From: CAZGMJ01 sp964526785
GTDB taxonomy: Bacteria; Planctomycetota; Phycisphaerae; Sedimentisphaerales; Anaerobacaceae
Direction of reading: 5' to 3'
DNA: 64,000 bases
Assembly: GCA_964526785.1 (NCBI GenBank)
Contig: CAZGMJ010000016.1
Span: 1 to 64,000 of the forward strand
Shown here: positions 44,415-52,651 of the stretch, in pieces
Layout: each line of letters opens with the position of its first letter
How positions within the stretch are numbered: position 1 is the stretch's first letter
Position numbers and translations under genes: made by a program
The notes under the pieces: generated by a model
Seen by the model: the letters and a program-made list of their open reading frames with translations, nothing else
Told to the model about the DNA's origin: nothing
Databases searched by the model: none

Positions 44415-45080
44415 AATCCGTAAACCCTTTCTCCTGCATCTTCTATCGGATCTGCCTGTTCGATGGGTCGTTTCGACCGTTGTCCACACTCGGCGTTCAG
44501 TGTATCACGATTGGCACATCGCGGGGAAACTCCTTCCGAGCGTTCGGCCCGGTCCACAAGTCCGCGGCCCTTACGCGCGGACGGTCTGTAGTCTCGCCGC
44601 TGGTTCAATCGTGATCTGACCCGGCATCTTCTATTGTTACATCTTCTTCTTTTATACTGTCACAAGGTTGATACGTTTCCCTATCTTACCAGATTTCGGT
44701 CGCTTGCGCTGTGGTTTTTCCCCGTTTTACGGACTTTTGCCCCCCGTTCGATGGGGTTATTCCAAAGTACTCGCGGTCGGCGGCTGCGATAAAGAGTCAA
44801 ACGGCCTGGGATGCTCATCGGTCAGCACGGCGGAACCGGCCGAAACGCACCGCAAATCTTCGACAAATGAGGCAAAACGGCCCAGAATCCGCGTTTGCGG
44901 TGCTCATCAGAGGGGGGGCTTGTATTCTGGATGAGCGGAGTCGGACCGCATCGGGTGGCCGTATTCCAAGCTCGGCGAGGCGTTCGGTGAGTGGCTTCCT
45001 GTCGTTTGAGGGCGTCCATGTGGCTATTTTCATGCGGCAAACTGGGTTTTTGCTTGAAGTCACGGCGACAAATGTCCTAT
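44415..45080. other. intergenic region without recognised gene
   Basis: About 670 bases upstream of the giant minus-strand gene. It should contain that gene's promoter. Two related short segments (around AAACGGCC and GTGCTCATC near 44800 and near 44877-44910) look like imperfect internal repeats. The frames that cross it have no family match. The unit ending at the minus-strand terminator near 45090 enters from the right. Confidence 0.5.
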
Positions 45081-45109
45081 AAAAAGAGAGAGGCCTCTGA
45101 TCCGGCCTC
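45081..45109 (-). terminator. intrinsic terminator (minus strand)
   Basis: On the minus strand GAGGCC and GGCCTC (45104-45109 and 45090-45095) form a 6-bp stem with an 8-base loop, followed by TCTCTTTTTATA. It ends a transcript that begins between here and the plus-strand gene at 45454. Confidence 0.65.
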
Positions 45110-45260
45110 ATGTAGAACGCGGCCTGTGGGGTGTTTTGTTGTGTTCGCTTGGTGCCGTTCGGCAGCCAAGAGCGTGATTGGGCACCATTGCCGGTCACGT
45201 TATGGACAATAGACGTCATCCGAATGGCGATGTTCGTCGATCCGGCTTGCTGTGATGATA
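45081..45260 (-). ncRNA. candidate structured small RNA
   Basis: A minus-strand unit in a divergent gap, with its own terminator at 45090-45109. A second hairpin lies at 45148-45170 (CTTGG/CCAAG and GCCG/CGGC arms). Short frames exist (for example a 26-codon frame that stops just before the terminator stem) but none looks convincing. No known RNA family is recognised. Confidence 0.3.
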
Positions 45261-45453
45261 TCTGAGGAGGTGAGTTGTACGGTGGGTGTGTGGTCAGACT
45301 TTCTGCCAGAGGGAGAGGTCAGACCGTCTCTAGCGGTCGATCCCGACTGCATGTCCGCTTTCTTTTCTGCTTCTCCGGAGTCCTGCGATTTCTGTGCACC
45401 ATCTCTGCGCGCGGACTTCCTGTAATATCAACTTTCTTTGAAGGAGAATGATT

Positions 45454-48400
45454 ATGCACCGAACCACTTTGTTCACCACACTATTTGCGCTGCTGTTGTC
45501 CCTTGTGCTAACGAGCGCGGTCGGGGCGGCCGATCCGAATCTGGTTGCCTACTGGCCGATGGACGATGAGGGCACCGGCATGGCGATGGACCATTCGGGC
45601 AATGCCCGGCACGGCGCACTGTTTAACGACGCACAATTCGTAAGCGAGGGCGTTGTCGGCGGGTCTATCTACCTCGACAGCAACGGCGACTACGTCGAGG
45701 TTGGCAGTTGGACGGGCATTCTCGGCGGCCGCGCAAGAACTGTGACGGCCTGGATCAAACCGACCGATACGGACACCAGCGCAATTATCGGCTGGGGACC
45801 AAACGGTCCGGCGTCGCGAATGGGTTTTCGCCTCAACGAAAGCAGACTCCGCTGCGAGCATCATTCGGGCAACGTCCAGGGCGACACGGAATTAGTGGAC
45901 GGCAACTGGCATCACGTGGCAGTCGTCATTCAGGAAAACGCGACAATTTCGCACCCGGACGTAAAACTGTTTCTTGACGGTGTAGATGACACGCGGGCGT
46001 CGTCGGATCCGGACGTGTTCAACACAACGGCCGGCCCCCCGGTGACGATTGGCCGGCGTCCATCGAGCAACGACAGAGCGTTCGGCGGGTTTATGGACGA
46101 CGTTCGCGTCTATGACCGTGCTTTGACCGATGAAGAGATCGCGGCTTTGGCTGTCTGGCCGAAATCGCATGAGCCGAAACCAGCGGACGGGGCGGTGCTT
46201 GACAAAGGGTTCGTTATCCTGGGTTGGGAACCCGGCGGATATGCAGAGGAGTTCGACGTATACATCAGCAAAGACCGCGACGCGGTTGTGCTCGGCAGCC
46301 AGGAGGCGTATCAGGGCCGGCAGACTGCGGATTTCGTTTATATTCAGCAACTGGACCTGGGCAACGACTACTACTGGCGGGTCGATGACGTGGAGGCGGA
46401 CGGCCAAACCATTCATCCTGGTGCTGTCTGGAACTTCTTCGTTCCTCCGAGAACCGCGTTTTCTCCAAATCCACAGGATGGCCGCGATTACGTAGTGCCG
46501 GACGGGTTGGAACTGACATGGCAACCGGCTATGGACCCGTTGCTGTACGAGGTCTACCTTGGTGAGAGTTTCGAACAGGTAAGTAACGACGACCGGGACG
46601 GGCCGACCTATATGGGCCAGGAACCGGCCACGTCGTATGCTCCGACAGAACCGCTCCAGGCGGAAACCACCTACTATTGGCGCATTGATACGACCGATAC
46701 GACCATGCAGGTGCACAAGGGCGAAGTCTGGAGTTTCACGACGATTCCGGATGTTGCTATTACCGATCCGAATCTGAAGTGCTGGTGGCGGCTGGAAGAG
46801 GATTCTCCGTACACGGTTCTCGACTGGTCGGGGCATGGCAACCATGGCACTATCATGGGCGAGCCTGAGCACGTGGAAGGCTTCGATGGTATGGCGATGA
46901 ACTTCCGCGGGGACGCCTATAACGACAGCGTCATCAAATGGCTGGACAGCGGCGGCGTATGGCCTGAGTTTACCGTGACGCTGTGGGCCAAAGCGGGCGC
47001 CGTCGGTCAGAATCAGTACAGCAGTGTGTTCAGCAACTATAGTCCGAACAGTGCGGGAACACAATTCGACGTCGATGGGACCAACCCGGGGAACTGGCGC
47101 ATCAATCCTCCGGGTGGAACCGGGATTTTCGGAAGTGTTACGACGCAATGGGTCCATTTGACGATTGTCGGCGAAGGCACAACCGTGCACGGCTACTACA
47201 ACGGCTGGTGGATGGGGTCGGTCACAGTTGGCGACGGGGTCAAGACCTTTAACAAATTCGCCATCGCGGAGAACCGCAATCAGGACAACATGTGGGAAGG
47301 TATTGTCGATGATTTCCGCGTGTATGACTATGCGATGACGCAGGATGAAATCAGGCAGGTTATGCGGATCGATCCGAATCTGGCGTGGAATCCGAACCCT
47401 CCGCGCAGCCGGATTGTGGATATTCGCGATGCGGTCGAACTGACATGGTCTCCGGGCGATATGGCAATGCAGCACGACGTCTACTTCGGCACCGATGAAG
47501 ATGCCGTGGAAGACGCCGATACCGGCTCGTCCGAATACAAGGGACGGCAGGACGGCACGACGTATCCGCTGGGCGGTCTGGTGCAGTTCGCCAGCGGGCC
47601 GTATTACTGGCGCGTCGATGAAATCAACAGCGACGGAACGACAACGAAAGGCCGCGTCTGGAATTTCGAAATCGGGGACTTCCTGTTGATCGACGACATG
47701 GAGGATTATAACAACTTCTCTCCGGATACCATCTGGGAGGCCTGGGCCGACGGATTCGGTAGTCCGAGCAATGGTTCGCAGGTTGGCCACGATCTGGGGC
47801 CGACGGTTGACGCCGGCGAGAACTACGCGGAACTGGGGATCGTGCACAGCGGCGATCAGTCGATGCCCTTCTATTACAACAACAGCACGACATCGTCGTT
47901 TGCGACGTACAGTCTGGCAGGCGATAAACGCGACTGGAACTACCAGGGCGTCAACACGCTGTCACTGTGGTACCGGGGTTATGCTGCAAGCGTCGCCAGT
48001 TTCGTGGAAGAGCCGGGCGGGATGTATACAATGGTTTCGGCAGGTCTCGACATCTACGGCACGGCCGACTCATTCACTTTCGCCTGGAAGAATTTGAGCG
48101 GTTCAGGCTCGATAGAGGCCCGGGTCGACAGTGTTGATTACGCGTCCGGCGGCTCGAGAGCCGGCGTGATGATCCGTGATACGCTGGATCCGAATTCCAT
48201 ACACGCCGTGGCGAAGATCCGAGCCGACGGTGGAATCCGGTTCAACCGGCGGACAGAGGCGGCTGGAGACACCAGCGGAGACAGTCTGGGAGGATTCGCG
48301 ACTCCGCACTGGTTCAAACTGGAACGCGATTTCTCCGGCAACGTAACGGCATCCCACGCCAACGATGTTGGCGGGTCACCGGACGTGTGGGAGCAGATAA

Positions 48401-49695
48401 ACACCATCAATATCACGATGAGTCCCAATGTTTACATAGGCCTGGCAACGTGTGGCAACGCGGGCGGCGCGTCGACGACGGCTGTCTTCTCGCATGTCAC
48501 AACGACGGGCACGGTTACCGGCGACTGGCAATACAGCGACATCGGCATCCAGAGCAACGTGCCTGATGAGATGTTCATAACGCTGCAGGACGGAACCGGT
48601 GTGCAACAAACGTATTCGAACGACGATCCGAATGCGATTCTGACGGAAACGTGGACGGAGTTGAACGTTCCGCTGTCGGAATTTGCGGGTCTGGGTATGT
48701 CCGATGTTGCCAGTATTACGCTTGGTATCGGCGCGCCGGGCGGTGGCGGTTCGGGCGGTTCGGGTATTGTATATTTTGATGACGTCCGATTGTACGGCAG
48801 TCGCTGCTTCCCGGACATCGTCAAGCCGACCGCGGACTTCAGCAACAACTGCGTGGTTGATCTGCCGGACCTTGAGATCCTCTCTGATGACTGGCTGATT
48901 GAAGGATACGATGTAACGGTTGAGACCGCCAGCGATGCGAATCTCGTGGCGTACTATCAGTTCGAGAACAACCTGCTGGACAGTTCGGGCAACGGTAATA
49001 CGGCCGACCCCTGCGGCGTTGTTCCGATGTACGCGGCGGGCAACAGCGGGCAGGCCATCGATTTCGACGGCACATATTACCTGGATGTCGGCGGTTCGGC
49101 CGGTGTTACGGGTGCTTCATCGCGTACATGCTCGGCGTGGATCAAGACTGCGACCGTGGGCGAGATCGTCTCCTGGGGCGTCGATGTCGGCACGCAGAAG
49201 TACATCTTCCGCGTGCAGGACGACAACGGCGACGAGGGCACGATTCGCATCGAGGTGAACGGCGGTTATATCTGCGGCCAGACCGACGTGCGCGACGGTC
49301 AGTGGCACCACGTTACCGCGGTGCTGGACAGTGACGGTACGCCGGACGTTGCGGATATCGAGTTGTATGTCGATGGTGTGCTGGAGGTCGTCACTGCGGT
49401 GCAGGCGAGCCTTATTAACACCTCGCCCGACGGCAGTATCCGCATCGGGGAGTCTCCGTGGCACAATCGGCCGTTTACCGGTCAGATCGATGATCTGCGC
49501 GTCTATGACAGGGCGCTGTCGCAGGGCGAAGTCGCGAACCTGGCGGGTATGAGCGTCGGGACGGTCTTCCCGCAGCCGGTGGTTGCTTTGTTAACGACGC
49601 CGGAAGATACGGACCTGCATGATGATGAGAAGATCAACTTCAAGGATTATGCGGTCCTGATCGATAGCTGGCTTGATGAACAACTCTGGCCGTAA
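45454..49695 (+). CDS. giant secreted LamG/Fn3-like protein with dockerin-like segments
   Basis: A 1413-residue exported protein (signal peptide to about residue 25, GAADP). Rough order: LamG domain 1 (27-230, NLVAYWPMDDEGTG); two fibronectin-III-like modules (about 235-430); LamG 2 (about 435-640, CWWRLEEDSPY); another Fn3-like module (about 645-745); a long beta region of CBM kind (about 750-1125, starting LLIDDMEDYNNF); a half dockerin-like segment (about 1128-1145, NNCVVDLPDLEILSDDW); LamG 3 (about 1155-1370, NLVAYYQFENN); and a terminal dockerin-like EF-hand (KINFKDYAVLIDSWL). AAGGAG at 45441-45446 suits the ATG at 45454 better than the one at 45448. A strong terminator follows. Likely a surface or secreted glycan-binding protein. 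Confidence 0.9.
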   Translation: MHRTTLFTTLFALLLSLVLTSAVGAADPNLVAYWPMDDEGTGMAMDHSGNARHGALFNDAQFVSEGVVGGSIYLDSNGDYVEVGSWTGILGGRARTVTAWIKPTDTDTSAIIGWGPNGPASRMGFRLNESRLRCEHHSGNVQGDTELVDGNWHHVAVVIQENATISHPDVKLFLDGVDDTRASSDPDVFNTTAGPPVTIGRRPSSNDRAFGGFMDDVRVYDRALTDEEIAALAVWPKSHEPKPADGAVLDKGFVILGWEPGGYAEEFDVYISKDRDAVVLGSQEAYQGRQTADFVYIQQLDLGNDYYWRVDDVEADGQTIHPGAVWNFFVPPRTAFSPNPQDGRDYVVPDGLELTWQPAMDPLLYEVYLGESFEQVSNDDRDGPTYMGQEPATSYAPTEPLQAETTYYWRIDTTDTTMQVHKGEVWSFTTIPDVAITDPNLKCWWRLEEDSPYTVLDWSGHGNHGTIMGEPEHVEGFDGMAMNFRGDAYNDSVIKWLDSGGVWPEFTVTLWAKAGAVGQNQYSSVFSNYSPNSAGTQFDVDGTNPGNWRINPPGGTGIFGSVTTQWVHLTIVGEGTTVHGYYNGWWMGSVTVGDGVKTFNKFAIAENRNQDNMWEGIVDDFRVYDYAMTQDEIRQVMRIDPNLAWNPNPPRSRIVDIRDAVELTWSPGDMAMQHDVYFGTDEDAVEDADTGSSEYKGRQDGTTYPLGGLVQFASGPYYWRVDEINSDGTTTKGRVWNFEIGDFLLIDDMEDYNNFSPDTIWEAWADGFGSPSNGSQVGHDLGPTVDAGENYAELGIVHSGDQSMPFYYNNSTTSSFATYSLAGDKRDWNYQGVNTLSLWYRGYAASVASFVEEPGGMYTMVSAGLDIYGTADSFTFAWKNLSGSGSIEARVDSVDYASGGSRAGVMIRDTLDPNSIHAVAKIRADGGIRFNRRTEAAGDTSGDSLGGFATPHWFKLERDFSGNVTASHANDVGGSPDVWEQINTINITMSPNVYIGLATCGNAGGASTTAVFSHVTTTGTVTGDWQYSDIGIQSNVPDEMFITLQDGTGVQQTYSNDDPNAILTETWTELNVPLSEFAGLGMSDVASITLGIGAPGGGGSGGSGIVYFDDVRLYGSRCFPDIVKPTADFSNNCVVDLPDLEILSDDWLIEGYDVTVETASDANLVAYYQFENNLLDSSGNGNTADPCGVVPMYAAGNSGQAIDFDGTYYLDVGGSAGVTGASSRTCSAWIKTATVGEIVSWGVDVGTQKYIFRVQDDNGDEGTIRIEVNGGYICGQTDVRDGQWHHVTAVLDSDGTPDVADIELYVDGVLEVVTAVQASLINTSPDGSIRIGESPWHNRPFTGQIDDLRVYDRALSQGEVANLAGMSVGTVFPQPVVALLTTPEDTDLHDDEKINFKDYAVLIDSWLDEQLWP

Positions 49696-49740
49696 GACGG
49701 TTTGCGGTAGTGCCGCAGACCAACAGTTGCTGTCTTAGAT

Positions 49741-49775
49741 CGGAGGCTCGTGCCTTGGCGCGGGCCTCCGTTTTT
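49741..49775 (+). terminator. intrinsic terminator
   Basis: CGGAGGC (49741-49747) pairs with GCCTCCG (49764-49770) and five T follow (49771-49775). It closes the transcript of the LamG protein. Confidence 0.8.
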
Positions 49776-49814
49776 CGTATGCATCGGCCGGCGGGTTCCG
49801 GCTGTCATCTGCTG

Positions 49815-49844
49815 TTGACGCTCGCGACATCGGCCTGGTAGAAT
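49815..49844 (+). promoter_or_regulatory. predicted sigma70-type promoter
   Basis: TTGACG (49815-49820) and TAGAAT (49839-49844) are 18 bases apart and would start transcription near 49851, ahead of the oxidoreductase gene at 49909. Confidence 0.5.
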
Positions 49845-49908
49845 GCTGCGACGACGGCAAAGATGCAACTACCGCTTAGATATGTGTTTCAGCAAAGGAG
49901 ACTGACTC

Positions 49909-51105
49909 ATGTCAACGACGTCCAGCCAACCCATGTACAGACGCGACTTCCTGCAAGGCGTGGGAAAACTCTCACTCGGTGCGGCCATCGGCGCCGGCAT
50001 AGCAGGCGCAACGAGCGGTGTTCGGGCTCAACAAAACCGCGGGGATTGGACGCCGATTTCCGACCGCAAGGTGCGCGTTGGAATCGTCGGTTATGGGGTT
50101 TGTCGGTTCGGGGCGGCGTTCGGGTTCCAGGATCATCCGAACGTTGAGGTGGTCGCCGTAAGCGATCTTATTCCTGAGCGGCGGCGAGGACTGATGGAAG
50201 CCTGCCGGTGCGACAAGTCGTATGAATCGCTGGAAGTGCTGATGCAGGACCGGAACATCGAGGCGGTTTTCGTTGCCACCGATGCGCCGAGCCACGCACG
50301 GCACTGTATGGAAGTGATGAACCACGGCAAGCACGTCATGACGGCGGTGCCCGCCGTGTTCGGATCGGTCGAAGACGCCGAGCGACTGGTCGAAACGGTC
50401 GAACGGACCGGTCAAAAGTACATGATGGCTGAGACAAGCTGCTTCCGCGAGGACTGCTATGCGATGCGCCGCATTTATCAGGCAGGCGGGTTTGGCCGAT
50501 TGGTCTATTCGGAAGGGGAGTACTACCACTATCGCTCGACGCCGATTCCCTCGTACAAGGGTTGGCGGATCGGCATGCCGCCGCTGTGGTATCCGACACA
50601 TTCGACGGCGTACTACGTAGGCGTCACGGGCAAACGATTTACAAATGTTTCCTGTGTCGGCTTGGGCGCTGGTTTCGATGCGTACAAGCCCGGTGCGAAC
50701 AAGTACGGCAACACCTTTACGGACGAAGTCGCACTATTCGAAACCAGTGAAGGCGGCTCTTCCCGCATGCTCATGTGCAAGGGGATTCATTCATTGCTCG
50801 CCGAACGCGGGCGCGTTTTCGGTGAGCGAGGGTGGATGGAGGGGGCCTCGTATCACGGAGCGGCCAAGAACCTGCCCGATATCTCCAGGCCCCCTCTGCC
50901 TCCAGGTATGCCTGCGGGCGGTCATGGCGGTTCTCACGGGCCTCTGGCCAACGAGTTCATCGCCGCCATACTTGAGGATCGCCCGCCGATGGTCAATGTG
51001 TATGAGGCGCTGGCCATGACGGTGCCGGGAATCATTGCGCATCGCTCGGCTCTCAAGGATGGTGAACGACTCGCCGTGCCGCAGTTCGATAAGCCGCAGG
51101 CGTAG
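49909..51105 (+). CDS. Tat-exported Gfo/Idh/MocA family oxidoreductase
   Basis: A 398-residue protein with a twin-arginine leader (YRRDFLQGVGKLSLG, residues 10-24). The Rossmann motif is VGIVGYGVCRFG near residue 57, with VVAVSDLIPERR. The usual EKP motif is replaced by TAVPAVFGS near residue 145, a marked departure, so classical hydride-transfer chemistry may be altered. The C-terminal domain contains GEYYHYRS and MPPLWYPTHSTAYYVG. AAAGGAGA precedes the ATG. No isomerase-like partner is adjacent, unlike the other oxidoreductases in the window. Exported oxidoreductases of this group in Planctomycetota act on unknown sugars. Confidence 0.88.
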   Translation: MSTTSSQPMYRRDFLQGVGKLSLGAAIGAGIAGATSGVRAQQNRGDWTPISDRKVRVGIVGYGVCRFGAAFGFQDHPNVEVVAVSDLIPERRRGLMEACRCDKSYESLEVLMQDRNIEAVFVATDAPSHARHCMEVMNHGKHVMTAVPAVFGSVEDAERLVETVERTGQKYMMAETSCFREDCYAMRRIYQAGGFGRLVYSEGEYYHYRSTPIPSYKGWRIGMPPLWYPTHSTAYYVGVTGKRFTNVSCVGLGAGFDAYKPGANKYGNTFTDEVALFETSEGGSSRMLMCKGIHSLLAERGRVFGERGWMEGASYHGAAKNLPDISRPPLPPGMPAGGHGGSHGPLANEFIAAILEDRPPMVNVYEALAMTVPGIIAHRSALKDGERLAVPQFDKPQA

Positions 51106-51183
51106 GGGCCGGTTCGTTCACGGCTGCGCGCAGCAGCGGTTGTTCTTAGACATCCGGGCGATCTGAGCGTTGTCCGGCGGTAC

Positions 51184-52428
51184 CTACTGCGGTTCCACGA
51201 CCACGATCGTATTCGGATGCGAGCAGATCTGTCGACCGTCGGAGGTTGTCGCTATGGCAATGAGGGCGTGTATTCCTGCCTCAAGACCCTTTATCACACA
51301 GTTCGGCGGATTGCCCTGGCAGCGTCCGATTCGCTCACTGCCGTCGTAGAGGTCAATGTGCTCGGTCTTGCAGGTCGGATCGACCGCCAGCGTAACTGAA
51401 ATCGGCGAGCCGGAAGGATACGCAGCGAACGGTTTGCCGTCGCCTTGGCCGGCCGGCGTGATGATCTTCATCCGGGGCTCTCTTGCGACGAACGCCTGCC
51501 AGACGGATGCAACGTATTGATCGGGCAGCCAGCAAGACCGCCCGGCCGGGGTCGTGGTCTTTCCGGCCGGGGCGATGGTGGGGCACTGCGAATGCCAGGT
51601 CCCAATATTTCCGAGCCAGCCATCCTTCGGGTCGTAATCGATTAACTGCACCGGGCCGTCCAGCGGTGACGCGGACGCCGGATACCGCTTTGCTATCGCC
51701 CGGTCGAACAGCGGCATGACCAGATTGTTCGCCCGGTACCATTCGTGCCGCTGTCCCCACTGGACCGCGATTGCCCATTGCGCCCCATGCCGCCTCGCCT
51801 CAGGCAGCTTTGCTGTGAGCTTTTCCATTTGTCTGCCGTCTTTCTCGCCGAATATGGTAATCATCGGCACTCGTTCGGAAGCGGCATCCCGCGGGCCGAC
51901 TTCGAGACAGACCGGCGCAGCGGCGATTACACGCTCCGGCATGGCCTCGACGATGCGCGTGGTGAGTCCCGCCCCGATGGACATGCCCAGAACGCACAAT
52001 GGAAAGTGCGCCACCTCCGGATGACCGCCGGCTTTGGCCAGTTGGTTCAGCGCATTTCGAACGGTTAATCCGATTTCGTCGTTGCGCACGCGGAACAGGT
52101 TCGTGCCGATCAGGGCGAAGCCCCAGTGATTCACGGCCGTTCGCCAGTGCTGCTGCCTGACGGTGTCTTCGTAGAAGGGATTGAACAGCGCCCCTCTCAA
52201 TGTGCCGCTTCCCTGCGGAATGAACATCGAGCAGGACACCTCATCCAGAGGGCGAGCGACGCGTTTGTCACGTCCGTTTTTGGGTGTCTTGAGTTTCACC
52301 TGAACCTGAACGATTCGCCCGGGCGTGCTGGTTATCAACTCGGTTTCTACACCGGCTATGCTGACAGCAAATCCAGAGGCAAGCAATCCCGCCACGACAG
52401 TACTCGTGCATATGCTCATCAGTCGCAT
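51184..52428 (-). CDS. secreted alpha/beta hydrolase
   Basis: A 414-residue protein with a signal peptide (about residues 1-26). The alpha/beta hydrolase fold is shown by the nucleophile elbow GMSIGAG with Ser150, a later acid in ITIFGEKDGR, and a histidine in WGQRHEW, in the correct order for a catalytic triad. The C-terminal 80 residues are a small beta domain (SPISVTLAVDPTCKTEHIDL-like) that resembles an Ig-like add-on. AAAGGA precedes the ATG at 52428. It could be an esterase acting on acetyl or feruloyl groups of plant polysaccharide, given its neighbours, but no specific family is assigned. Confidence 0.78.
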   Translation of the reverse strand: MRLMSICTSTVVAGLLASGFAVSIAGVETELITSTPGRIVQVQVKLKTPKNGRDKRVARPLDEVSCSMFIPQGSGTLRGALFNPFYEDTVRQQHWRTAVNHWGFALIGTNLFRVRNDEIGLTVRNALNQLAKAGGHPEVAHFPLCVLGMSIGAGLTTRIVEAMPERVIAAAPVCLEVGPRDAASERVPMITIFGEKDGRQMEKLTAKLPEARRHGAQWAIAVQWGQRHEWYRANNLVMPLFDRAIAKRYPASASPLDGPVQLIDYDPKDGWLGNIGTWHSQCPTIAPAGKTTTPAGRSCWLPDQYVASVWQAFVAREPRMKIITPAGQGDGKPFAAYPSGSPISVTLAVDPTCKTEHIDLYDGSERIGRCQGNPPNCVIKGLEAGIHALIAIATTSDGRQICSHPNTIVVVEPQ

Positions 52429-52563
52429 CGTTGTCCTTTCAAAAACAACCAGGCTACACAATCTCAGATCGGCCGTTGCGACGGCAATTCTATACGATCC
52501 CCGGACGCGCTACAAGGATCGCGGACCGTCACATTGGTGTTCGCATAACTGCCCAGTTGGTAT

Positions 52564-52593
52564 TTGATAGGAGTTCTTGCCGCATGGTATAAT
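52564..52593 (+). promoter_or_regulatory. predicted sigma70-type promoter
   Basis: TTGATA (52564-52569) and TATAAT (52588-52593) are 18 bases apart. Transcription would start near 52600, ahead of the gene at 52652. Confidence 0.55.
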
Positions 52594-52651
52594 CTGGCAT
52601 CGAAGTTGATCGTGAACATTTGCCTGCTTGCCGCAGGGGAGGTGTGCTGCT

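Noticed and set aside
44815..45219. 134-codon minus-strand frame
   Set aside because: It runs through a strong terminator stem and has no family match; the region is better explained as a small transcription unit ending at about 45085.
45892..47847. 651-codon minus-strand open frame
   Set aside because: Antisense to the LamG protein, which has clear domains and a signal peptide.
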